This document shows, in pieces, positions 1 through 5,462 of a DNA stretch of 6,492 nucleotides. Each line of letters opens with the position of its first letter. Position 1 is the stretch's first letter. This DNA is from Neptuniibacter sp. (GTDB lineage Bacteria > Pseudomonadota > Gammaproteobacteria > Pseudomonadales > Balneatricaceae), in the NCBI GenBank assembly GCA_030149405.1, contig JASBRM010000291.1:1-6492 (forward strand), in the 5' to 3' direction. The translations under genes were made by a program, and so were the position numbers. The notes beneath the pieces are model-generated. The model was given only the letters and a program-made list of their open reading frames with translations, did no database searches and had not been told where the DNA came from.

Positions 1-17
1 CTGGCACTTACATTGCT
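1..17 (+). promoter_or_regulatory. sigma-54 (RpoN) -24/-12 promoter
   Basis: The sequence CTGGCACTTACATTGCT matches the RpoN consensus YTGGCACGRNNNTTGCW at 12 of 14 defined positions. The invariant GG (3-4) and GC (15-16) are exactly 12 bp apart. With C16 at -12, transcription would start near position 28. That leaves a leader of about 32 nt containing the GGAG ribosome-binding site at 49-52 and the ATG at 60. Spacing, strand and distance to the gene all fit. The enhancer-binding-protein sites expected 80-150 bp upstream lie outside the window, so the activator is unknown. Confidence 0.7.
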
Positions 18-59
18 TAATAGAAGTTAATCAATAGTTTTGCCGTATGGAGTATTCAA

Positions 60-698
60 ATGTCGACTTTCAGTCTGGGACATCACGAACTTCCGCCTCT
101 AAAACATTTCCCGCTGGCGGAGCCTATAGAAGACCTTGCTTCAGCCTTGAAAGATGACGTGAACTTAGTTCAAAGTCTTGATGACTTATATCTCAACACC
201 CTGTCTGAGCTTGAACCTACAAAGCGTAAAGAAGCTTATATCAAAGAATTGAATAAAGAGATTGAGGCAATTTTTCGTATTAACAGCTCTATTGCAGTTT
301 TGATGTTTAGCGATACTACACTGTACTCCACAAATGATCAGGTAACCTCTGTAATTAATCAGATCCATGGGCCGATTACTATTGGGCGGCTTAATTTATA
401 TCTCAACTCGGCCTTTGATGATCAAGTAAGCGTTGATTGCTTTACAGTTTATAAACCCACATTCAAAGACTACAAGACGGGCACCCTGTTCAATCAGGCT
501 GATCTAGAGGCAGGCTTGAGGCCCGACCGTACCTCAATCGATGAACATATGTGTGAATGGTTACGGCAGTATCAAATGTGGTTAGAGGATTATCTGTATT
601 TCAACCTTGCACAGGTAAGTAAGGCTCCTGGAACGGTGATTAAGCAACGGATACAAAATTTGTCGACTCTGCAAACTTATATGCTTGCAAACGCTTAA
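60..698 (+). CDS. hypothetical protein, 212 aa, likely RpoN-dependent
   Basis: I do not recognise this protein. The ATG is well supported: GGAG at 49-52 lies 7 nt upstream, and a sigma-54 promoter sits just before it. There is no signal peptide or membrane segment, so it should be cytoplasmic. Residues 20-75 are acidic and look helical. A middle segment (about 76-135) looks mixed alpha/beta, with Val/Ile/Leu-rich strands. The C-terminal part (160-185) is rich in Trp and Tyr, with residues such as W167, Y171, W174, Y178 and Y180 spaced as on an amphipathic helix. It has two cysteines (127 and 165) with no metal-site pattern. It appears monocistronic, since a 78-nt gap with an inverted repeat separates it from the FKBP gene. 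RpoN control suggests a role in a regulated process such as nitrogen use, motility or surface behaviour, but nothing in the protein itself points to one of these. Confidence 0.8.
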   Translation: MSTFSLGHHELPPLKHFPLAEPIEDLASALKDDVNLVQSLDDLYLNTLSELEPTKRKEAYIKELNKEIEAIFRINSSIAVLMFSDTTLYSTNDQVTSVINQIHGPITIGRLNLYLNSAFDDQVSVDCFTVYKPTFKDYKTGTLFNQADLEAGLRPDRTSIDEHMCEWLRQYQMWLEDYLYFNLAQVSKAPGTVIKQRIQNLSTLQTYMLANA

Positions 699-716
699 CA
701 TCACATCACCATTCCC

Positions 717-750
717 AATAGCACATCTTTAAGATTAGACTTGTGCTATT
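717..750. repeat. 9-bp perfect inverted repeat, operator or weak terminator
   Basis: The arms AATAGCACA (717-725) and TGTGCTATT (742-750) are exact reverse complements separated by 16 bp. The inner spacer begins with a second small dyad, TCTT-T-AAGA (726-734). The element lies 19 nt after the stop of the 212-aa gene and 26 nt before the FKBP start. As RNA it would form a 9-bp stem, but only 4 pairs are G-C and no U-run follows in either direction. It is therefore a poor intrinsic terminator. It could be a binding site for a dimeric regulator, or a 3'-end stabilising hairpin. Confidence 0.5.
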
Positions 751-776
751 AAATACTATGTGAAAGATGAACCACC

Positions 777-1247
777 ATGGAATTTTTACTACCTGTCCTA
801 CTTTTAGCTGTTGTTTATTTCGTCTACCGAACTATGAGGACGAACAAAGAACAATCTCTATCGAACAAAGCAGCAGGAAGAGATTTTCTGGCACAAAACA
901 AAACGAAAGAAGGCGTCATAGAAACAACTTCAGGTCTGCAATACATGATTCTGGAGAAAGGGGATGGTGAGACAAACCCTGTAGCAACCTCAAAAGTTAA
1001 AGTGCACTACCACGGCACCCTTATTGATGGCCGAGTTTTCGATAGCTCAGTAGACCGGGGGGAGGCAATAGAATTCGGACTCAATCAAGTCATAAAGGGC
1101 TGGACTGAGGGCCTCCAGCTTATGGTGAAAGGTGATAAGTTTCGTCTCTTCATACCCTCAGAACTTGCATATGGTGATGGATCAGTTTCTATAATCACAC
1201 CAGGTTCAACACTTATCTTTGATGTGGAGCTGATAGATTTTAAGTGA
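777..1247 (+). CDS. membrane-anchored FKBP-type peptidyl-prolyl cis-trans isomerase
   Basis: This enzyme catalyses cis-trans isomerisation of X-Pro bonds and assists protein folding. Residues 3-17 form a single hydrophobic segment followed by R18 and R21, which suggests an N-terminal membrane anchor. The topology is uncertain, and there is no clear signal-peptidase site. A charged linker (18-45) leads into the FKBP core (about 46-156), entered through the typical segment EGVIETTSGLQY. The active-site residues of the family are all present: Y78, F88, D89, F100, V105, I106, W109, Y132 and F148. The loop before the last strand (134-143) differs from the common IPPGS form, reading IITPGS. A 156-aa single-domain protein is normal for FklB/FkpA-like catalytic domains, but it lacks the FkpA N-terminal dimerisation domain. 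The ribosome-binding site before ATG 777 is weak. The gene converges on the anti-sigma gene with only 12 nt between stop codons. Confidence 0.92.
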   Translation: MEFLLPVLLLAVVYFVYRTMRTNKEQSLSNKAAGRDFLAQNKTKEGVIETTSGLQYMILEKGDGETNPVATSKVKVHYHGTLIDGRVFDSSVDRGEAIEFGLNQVIKGWTEGLQLMVKGDKFRLFIPSELAYGDGSVSIITPGSTLIFDVELIDFK

Positions 1248-1260
1248 CGGCCTATCCGTC
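1246..1260. terminator. small hairpin between convergent genes, possible bidirectional terminator
   Basis: GACGG (1246-1250), a 5-nt loop, and CCGTC (1256-1260) form a 5-bp, mostly G-C stem. It overlaps the FKBP stop codon on one side and the stop codon of the convergent anti-sigma gene on the other. It is the only structure in the 12-nt gap. Neither side has a clear U-tract, so termination here would be weak, and antisense read-through is possible. Confidence 0.3.
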
Positions 1261-1892
1261 TACATGTCTTCTACTAATGCCATAAGCAGACCCTTCTCAA
1301 CCCATATAGAGACTTTTAGGCCTTTAATCATTAATGTTTCAGGTACTTCTCCTAAATCAATATCTGGAATTTGACCGTAAATATCCGCATCGTAGCCCAC
1401 TTCGTACAGTGTGCTGTGGTGACCCGTTGATACCTTATACCTGAGCTGAGCAGCTGTTATGCCTTTAATTGAGCAATACCTGGCTCCAACCAAATCTGAT
1501 TCCGCCAGTGAAAACTGTTCCAATAACTGGTCTGAATTGGCGGGGGAAAAATCCAGTTCTTTGAAATAGTTCTGCACTTGATCCATAGACTGTGCATACA
1601 ATTCCATTGGCCTTTGCTTAATGTGATTACCTGCAACCTCCCCTGCAATTGCCTGAATTGAATGGTTACCACCTTCTGTCCATAAAAAAGCAGCTAACAT
1701 CACAACGACCAATAACGAAGCAACCAAGGAAGAGGATAATTTGCTTTTAGATTGGTTTTTTTTCGGAAGTAGAATATCTTCCTGCATCTCAACCAGTCTC
1801 GATACCTCAAGGCAATCCAGTTTCTCTTGTTGTGTTTTAAGTCCGATCTGTTCTTTAAGGGGCCGGGCTGTACTCAGGTAATTATCTTTCAT
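1260..1892 (-). CDS. single-pass membrane anti-sigma factor (putative)
   Basis: This is the last gene of the operon. It overlaps the ECF sigma gene by ATGA (1889-1892), the classic arrangement of a sigma factor with its anti-sigma partner. The start is supported by GGGAG 7 nt upstream (1900-1904 on the opposite strand). Residues 1-50 are polar and cytoplasmic, and would bind the sigma factor. Residues 53-71 form one transmembrane helix. Residues 72-210 would be periplasmic and contain a conserved-looking stretch, GARYCSIKGITAAQLR (136-151), followed by H158-H159 and a C-terminal WVEKGLLMALV segment. I recall similar periplasmic segments in putative transmembrane anti-sigma factors of pseudomonads. 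There is no HxxxCxxC zinc motif, so it is not a ZAS-type anti-sigma. It is also unlike the six-pass NrsF protein that controls the Caulobacter buf operons. The assignment rests on position, topology and family resemblance; the inducing signal is unknown. Confidence 0.8.
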   Translation of the reverse strand: MKDNYLSTARPLKEQIGLKTQQEKLDCLEVSRLVEMQEDILLPKKNQSKSKLSSSLVASLLVVVMLAAFLWTEGGNHSIQAIAGEVAGNHIKQRPMELYAQSMDQVQNYFKELDFSPANSDQLLEQFSLAESDLVGARYCSIKGITAAQLRYKVSTGHHSTLYEVGYDADIYGQIPDIDLGEVPETLMIKGLKVSIWVEKGLLMALVEDM

Positions 1893-2386
1893 GCCTGTAC
1901 TCCCGTAGGTTCGATCTCACCTTCATTACGAAAACGCTGCCGTAAACGATGTACTTTGGAAAGAAAAGTGCCTCTGGGTATTGCAAATAATGCACAAACT
2001 TCATCTGTGCTATAACCCAGAACAGCCCAATGATAGAGAATATCCCTCTCCATTACTGATAGACGGCTCCAAAGCGATTCTAATTCCTGGCCTGTTATTG
2101 TGATCTCTTCCAGACACACCGGCGAAATATCGTAAACATTCATCTCTTCATAGCTTTCATTCTGCCACCTTTGTGAATGGCGATAATGATCGATAAAGCG
2201 ATTCCGAATAAGAGCTCTCACAAACGCTAACGGATTAGCAATTGTTTCTTTTCCACGTTGCAACCTGATCAGATATGACTCAATCGCTGATTGCAACAAG
2301 TCATGAGCATCCTGTCGATTTTCACTCAGTACCATCGCATATTGAAACAGCGATTGTAGCTGATCTTCACTTAAAAACTGATCCAT
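1889..2386 (-). CDS. ECF-family RNA polymerase sigma factor
   Basis: This is a 165-aa, two-domain extracytoplasmic-function sigma factor. Region 2 (about 8-72) includes the helix around DAHDLLQSAIESYLIR (26-41), equivalent to the usual DAEDLVQ segment that contacts core polymerase. It also includes PLAFVRALIRNRFIDHYRH (52-70), which reads the -10 element. Region 4 (about 103-153) has the helix-turn-helix GYSTDEVCALFAIPRGTFLSKVHRLRQ (124-150), with the family pattern GTxxSxxxRxR for -35 recognition. The linker (73-102) is acidic. Eight nucleotides separate it from the bufC stop, and no Shine-Dalgarno sequence precedes the ATG, so translation probably depends on reinitiation after bufC. It overlaps the anti-sigma gene downstream. 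The position suggests that it autoregulates the buf operon; this is inferred and not proven by a recognisable promoter. Confidence 0.93.
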   Translation of the reverse strand: MDQFLSEDQLQSLFQYAMVLSENRQDAHDLLQSAIESYLIRLQRGKETIANPLAFVRALIRNRFIDHYRHSQRWQNESYEEMNVYDISPVCLEEITITGQELESLWSRLSVMERDILYHWAVLGYSTDEVCALFAIPRGTFLSKVHRLRQRFRNEGEIEPTGVQA

Positions 2387-2394
2387 GTTTATGT

Positions 2395-2943
2395 TTAATC
2401 GCCATCAACCGCTGTCAAAAGTATCTGAACACCTTCGCGCCATATACAGATGTTTTTAGATCCAATTACATTCGCTGCTATCTTAATGTATGGGTGCAAT
2501 TGAGTAATTCGGATGAAATAACTTTCATCCAATCCCGCAAGTTCATGTACTTGAATGCAAATACTCTCGCCGCCTTCATGTTTATCAGCGTCCGCGTAAT
2601 ATTGCCGAGCAACTAAGTACTCCAGAGTGGCTATTTCAGATACCAACGACCAGTTACATTCTGTCGACTTTGGACCATTCTGCTGCGCTAACAAAAAACC
2701 GGGTAATGAAGCCCCATAAAGATTCAGATCCCAATGATCTGCTGGATAATGCTGAGCATATACCGTAGATAAGGCCCTAAATAGATCTTCACCGAGCACC
2801 TCCGCAGTAAATAAAAATGTGTTACTTAGGGCTGCAACGTGTACCCCAACGAAGTTGTTTCGATAAGGTTCTATCTGCAAATCACCGTTTAATATCAATG
2901 CGGTAAACCTTTGCAAACTGGCTACATAACTATCGAGACTCAT
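2395..2943 (-). CDS. bufC: BufC/HvfC-type DUF2063 partner protein, short form
   Basis: This protein is the recognition or helper partner of MNIO enzymes; in related systems it binds the precursor and the iron oxidase. The N-terminal DUF2063 domain (about 5-90) is clear: YRNN (27-30), a helix ending in FTAEVLGEDLFRALSTVY (45-62), and LYGASLPGFL (75-84). A second part (about 98-170) resembles the start of the usual C-terminal domain, with an LEY-ARQYY helix (107-116) and ending near IWREG (167-171). At 182 aa it is shorter than the roughly 250 aa I expect for HvfC/BufC proteins, and the final third of the second domain seems absent. The sigma gene follows immediately, so no decayed remnant lies downstream. 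It overlaps bufB by ATGA (2940-2943) and has by far the strongest ribosome-binding site in the operon. It should be cytoplasmic. Confidence 0.87.
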   Translation of the reverse strand: MSLDSYVASLQRFTALILNGDLQIEPYRNNFVGVHVAALSNTFLFTAEVLGEDLFRALSTVYAQHYPADHWDLNLYGASLPGFLLAQQNGPKSTECNWSLVSEIATLEYLVARQYYADADKHEGGESICIQVHELAGLDESYFIRITQLHPYIKIAANVIGSKNICIWREGVQILLTAVDGD

Positions 2944-3776
2944 CCAGCCTCCTTTACACGGGAGTATTCATCCAGAATATTCTGAGCCTGTTGCCTCTGC
3001 TCCATCAGAACTGAAAATTCAGGTAAATTATTGTCCCATTCGATTAAAGCCGGGACATCAGGCTCGAGCTGATTGAATAATCTAAATGCCTGCCAAACCT
3101 CTTCACTTACAGCACTTCCATGGGTATCAATCAACTGACCGTCCTGCTCTGTAAAACCAGCCAAGTGGATTTCAGCGACACGATCAAGAGGAAGTTCAGC
3201 CATAAAACCGGTGATAGATTCACCTAAATTACACTGATTTACATAGGCATTATTTAGATCTAATAAGAGGCCACAATCTGAACGTTCACTCACTTCAGCT
3301 ATAAAGGCCCCTTCACTCATCTCGCTTTCGTCATATCTGTAGTAGCGGGATAAATTCTCAATCAGAATCTGCCTTCCAAGCAGGTCCTGAATCATCGAAA
3401 TACGTTCAGAAAGGTGAAGCACCGCTTGTTTTGTAAAAGGCACTGGCATCAGGTCGTGGAAGTGAACGCCATTGATAGCGGTAAAACAGGCATGCTCTGA
3501 AACCATCGCTGGATTTAGACTATCTACTGCTTCTTTGAGACGCTTTAAGTAATCAGGATCAAAGGGTTCAATGCCCGCCAGGTTCAGATTAACGCCGTGA
3601 AAACTCAGAGTGTATCGTTCGTTTATCTCTTCCAATAAAGCCTTACTAAGACCACCACCAAGATAATTACAGATATGCACTTCAAACCATGGCACATCAG
3701 GATTATCCCTGAGCACTTCTCTCAAATGAGGCGTGCGCAGGCCCAAGCCTGCGCCGTGACAACCGAAGTTAGTCAT
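2940..3776 (-). CDS. bufB: BufB/HvfB-type MNIO oxidase (DUF692), 278 aa
   Basis: This is a multinuclear non-heme iron-dependent oxidase of the DUF692/UPF0276 family. It has a TIM-barrel fold and modifies cysteines of a precursor peptide, here presumably the adjacent BufA. I place the start at ATG 3776, where the family's opening GCHGAGLGLRTPHLREVL (5-22) begins. A longer frame from 3851 adds 25 residues that overlap bufA and have no family match. Expected motifs in order are WFEVH (30-34), SFHGVNL (58-64), SEH (93-95), DLMPVPFT (108-115), ENLS (140-143), LLLDLNN (170-176), EIHLAG (202-207), LIDTHG (215-220) and IEWDNN (245-250). These supply the histidine and acidic iron ligands (H60, H95, E140, D173, H204, D217, H219, E246 are likely). 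Positions 35-38 read ICNY where most homologues have xENY. SEHACF replaces the common SEHLxW. The gene has no clear ribosome-binding site. Confidence 0.93.
   Translation of the reverse strand: MTNFGCHGAGLGLRTPHLREVLRDNPDVPWFEVHICNYLGGGLSKALLEEINERYTLSFHGVNLNLAGIEPFDPDYLKRLKEAVDSLNPAMVSEHACFTAINGVHFHDLMPVPFTKQAVLHLSERISMIQDLLGRQILIENLSRYYRYDESEMSEGAFIAEVSERSDCGLLLDLNNAYVNQCNLGESITGFMAELPLDRVAEIHLAGFTEQDGQLIDTHGSAVSEEVWQAFRLFNQLEPDVPALIEWDNNLPEFSVLMEQRQQAQNILDEYSRVKEAG
2948..2955 (-). promoter_or_regulatory. strong Shine-Dalgarno of bufC
   Basis: Read on the minus strand this is AAAGGAGG, a near-perfect anti-16S match 4 nt before the bufC ATG, lying within the last codons of bufB. bufB and the sigma gene have no recognisable site, so bufC is probably made in excess of the enzyme or independently of coupling. 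Confidence 0.75.
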
Positions 3777-3797
3777 AACCAGATTATTTTGCTGGTT
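3777..3797 (-). promoter_or_regulatory. intercistronic hairpin gating bufB translation
   Basis: On the minus strand, AACCAG (3797-3792), a 9-nt A/U-rich loop and CTGGTT (3782-3777) form a perfect 6-bp stem. The UAA stop of bufA (3786-3784) lies in the loop, and the 3' arm abuts the bufB AUG directly. It occupies exactly the place where the bufB ribosome-binding site should be. A ribosome finishing bufA would open it, so bufB initiation is probably coupled to bufA translation and otherwise inefficient. There is no U-tract, so it is not an intrinsic terminator. Confidence 0.5.
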
Positions 3798-4056
3798 TAA
3801 CTTTAGCGACAACACCACCAGTGATTTTGGCACACTGGCCTTCAGGTACATAAACCCATTCAGTGCTCAGGTTGTCACTTTTTGCTTGTCCAGCGCAGCC
3901 ATGAGAGCCATCCAGAGCGCCACAATCATTCATACCCGCTTTAGCAATGCCTGCACACTTTTCCCAGTTCTTCGGTGCATCTGGTACAGCATTGGCAGTA
4001 GTCGCAACGGCAGTCATGCCAATGAAAGTTGCAGTAATCAAAGTCTTGCTGTTCAT
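3784..4056 (-). CDS. bufA: BufA-type DUF2282 precursor peptide, 90 aa, secreted
   Basis: This is the substrate peptide of the MNIO system, a small ribosomally made and modified peptide that binds copper in characterised bufferins. I start it at ATG 4056 (GGGGAA 7 nt upstream), because residues 1-23 then form a clean Sec signal peptide: K4, a hydrophobic core, and the cleavage motif ANA before V24. A GTG at 4095 would add 13 polar residues in front of the signal. The mature peptide (24-90) has the DUF2282 pattern: [14 protein letters not shown] (33-46), [11 protein letters not shown] (52-62), WVYVPEGQC (67-75) and KITGG (77-81). All four conserved cysteines are present (34, 45, 54 and 75). In bufferins the two central cysteines become thiooxazoles while the outer pair forms a disulfide. 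A34-35 'CAG' replaces the more common 'CYG'. The peptide would act in the periplasm after export. Confidence 0.92.
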   Translation of the reverse strand: MNSKTLITATFIGMTAVATTANAVPDAPKNWEKCAGIAKAGMNDCGALDGSHGCAGQAKSDNLSTEWVYVPEGQCAKITGGVVAKVKPAK

Positions 4057-4092
4057 CTTGAAATTCCCCGCATATAGCGATTGTTGGTTTTC

Positions 4093-4110
4093 CACTTACC
4101 TTTGTAAGTG
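4093..4110 (-). promoter_or_regulatory. stem-loop in bufA upstream region
   Basis: On the minus strand, CACTTAC and GTAAGTG are perfect 7-bp arms around an AAAG loop, 36 nt upstream of the bufA ATG. If transcription starts upstream, this forms a compact leader hairpin that displays a Shine-Dalgarno-like AAAGG at the loop and stem edge. If it starts downstream, the same dyad could be an operator. No U-run follows, so it is not a terminator for the MFS gene. Confidence 0.45.
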
Positions 4111-4120
4111 AGATACATGC

Positions 4121-4134
4121 TGAGCGGCCACTCA
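4121..4134. promoter_or_regulatory. near-palindrome upstream of bufA
   Basis: TGAG-C-GGCC-A-CTCA is a 14-bp palindrome with one mismatched pair around a GGCC centre. It lies 65 nt upstream of the bufA start and 10 nt beyond the leader stem-loop. It could be a dimeric regulator site. It is also the most G-C-rich spot in an otherwise A/T-rich 153-nt spacer (4057-4209) that must hold the operon promoter. No clear ECF-type -35/-10 pair was found in that spacer. Confidence 0.3.
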
Positions 4135-4209
4135 TGTCTTAAAGACGATTAATTAGTCAAGATGATTGCGAAATAGTTGAATATTTTTTCAAAAATTATG
4201 AAAAACACA

Positions 4210-5421
4210 TTATGCCGGCTGATAACGGCTTAATTTTGAGGAAGTTATAGGTAGGTGCACTGCTGCTGCAAACAAACCTAAAGCAGCACTTAGGATCAAA
4301 GCCCATTCGTACGACCCTGATTGGTCAAAGATCAAACCGGACCACCAGCTTCCAAAAAAAGCACCGATTTGATGACTAAACATTACGATTCCAAATAAAG
4401 AAGCAAGGTTTGTAGTCCCAAAGATCTGAGCTACCGTTCCACTGGTCAAAGGTACCGTTGATAACCACAGAATCCCCATAGCAACGGAAAACAGGTAAAA
4501 CAGATCTGTCTGCGGTGGAATAATTAACAAACACATGATCAAACAAGCTCTGAGCCAATAGATCAAAGTCAGTAGCCAGGGTTTATGCCATCGGTCCCCT
4601 GCCCAACCCGCAGCGATTACACCAAAAACATTAGCCAACCCAATCACTGCCAGTGAATTAGCAGCGACTTCTGGTGGCAATCCGCAGTAATTAACAACAC
4701 CTGCCATATGCACTGTCAGCAAAGCTATATGGAATCCACAAACAAAGAACCCCAGATTAAGCAGTACATACTCTCTACACCTGAAAGCATCCCTTATAAC
4801 GCCCAGGTCAAACATTGAAGTTGAGCTGACTTCAGGTTTTTCCTCCTCTCTAAGAAATACAGACAAACCCAGAATCGTTATAAGGGTGAGTGAAAAGATC
4901 AGGAAAACATCAGACCAATCAAAAAACGGATCAATGAGTCTTAATAACACCGCATAGATAAACTGCCCAAGGGACCCACCGGCGCTGGTCACTCCCAGGG
5001 CAAATGTACGGCGAGAGGCTGGGAACTTACGACTGACTGCAGCCAGCACAATTGGGAATGTAGTTGCGCCTACACCGACTCCAACCAGTAACGCATTAGC
5101 GATAAAAAACACCCAGCCGTTTTCTGCAAAGGCCGCTAATAACATACCTGCCAGATAGATGATTCCGCCTGCCTGCAACACTCTGACAGTGCCAAAGCGT
5201 TCTGCCAGCATACCGGCAAAAGGCGCTACGGCTCCCCAGAGCAGGTTTTGCACACCAAAGCCAAATGCAAGATCAGATATAGGTTCGCCCAAAGACAAGC
5301 TGATCTCAGGCAGCATTAACCCTGTCGTCTGTCTGATCCCAACATTACTGGCCAGGATAAGTACGGCTGCTGTAACAATAAACCAAGGAGAAGAAAGAGT
5401 ACGCAATGAAAACCCAGTCAA
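4210..5421 (-). CDS. MFS transporter, monocarboxylate/OFA-like, 403 aa
   Basis: This is a twelve-helix major facilitator permease of the inner membrane. Hydrophobic helices run from about 13-30 to 372-390, with the cytoplasmic central loop at 190-215 (REEEKPEVSS and following). The loop between helices 2 and 3 carries a motif-A-like AERFGTVRVL (73-82). TSAGGSLGQ (145-153) is typical of helix 5 in the MCT/OFA-like branch, whose members move small organic acids by H+-coupled transport; the substrate here cannot be told. The start is unusual: the frame opens with TTG at 5421, there is no ATG or GTG before M36, and no good ribosome-binding site. Starting at M36 would lose helix 1, so TTG 5421 (or TTG at codon 6) is preferred. 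It points the same way as the buf operon but is 153 nt away, so it is probably a separate unit. A link to copper is unproven. Confidence 0.87.
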   Translation of the reverse strand: MTGFSLRTLSSPWFIVTAAVLILASNVGIRQTTGLMLPEISLSLGEPISDLAFGFGVQNLLWGAVAPFAGMLAERFGTVRVLQAGGIIYLAGMLLAAFAENGWVFFIANALLVGVGVGATTFPIVLAAVSRKFPASRRTFALGVTSAGGSLGQFIYAVLLRLIDPFFDWSDVFLIFSLTLITILGLSVFLREEEKPEVSSTSMFDLGVIRDAFRCREYVLLNLGFFVCGFHIALLTVHMAGVVNYCGLPPEVAANSLAVIGLANVFGVIAAGWAGDRWHKPWLLTLIYWLRACLIMCLLIIPPQTDLFYLFSVAMGILWLSTVPLTSGTVAQIFGTTNLASLFGIVMFSHQIGAFFGSWWSGLIFDQSGSYEWALILSAALGLFAAAVHLPITSSKLSRYQPA

Positions 5422-5435
5422 AAAAGAAAACGTTA

Positions 5436-5448
5436 AGGATTCAATCCT
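5436..5448. promoter_or_regulatory. 13-bp palindrome before the MFS start
   Basis: AGGATT-C-AATCCT is a perfect palindrome with a single central base, 14 nt upstream of the TTG start. Half of it (GGATTCAA) recurs at 5484-5491, 47 bp away, overlapping the putative -35 of the MFS promoter. Two such sites flanking a promoter fit binding by a dimeric repressor, though short repeats like this also arise by chance. Confidence 0.35.
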
Positions 5449-5462
5449 GTAGCGAACTAAAT

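Noticed and set aside
2275..2616. 113-aa plus-strand reading frame opposite the sigma and bufC genes
   Set aside because: It is the complement of two well-supported genes and has no recognisable domain; a shadow frame.
3777..3851. Longer BufB starting at 3851 (303 aa)
   Set aside because: The extra 25 residues overlap bufA in another frame and match nothing before the family's GLGLR opening; ATG 3776 is preferred.
4057..4095. Longer BufA from a GTG at 4095 (103 aa)
   Set aside because: It would put 13 polar residues in front of a well-formed Sec signal peptide; ATG 4056 has its own GGGGAA site.
4155..4160. TTGACT on the minus strand as a -35 box for bufA
   Set aside because: At 16-18 bp spacing the best -10 is ACATGA or similar, which is too poor to call a promoter.
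4182..4205. A/T inverted repeat (TTTTTCA and TGAAAAA on the minus strand) as MFS terminator
   Set aside because: A 7-bp stem made almost entirely of A-U pairs, with no G-C core; too weak to call and expected in such A/T-rich sequence.
4210..5421. MFS transporter as the copper or peptide exporter of the buf system
   Set aside because: The precursor has its own Sec signal and so needs no MFS exporter; the transporter resembles organic-acid permeases and is 153 nt away, so the link is only proximity.
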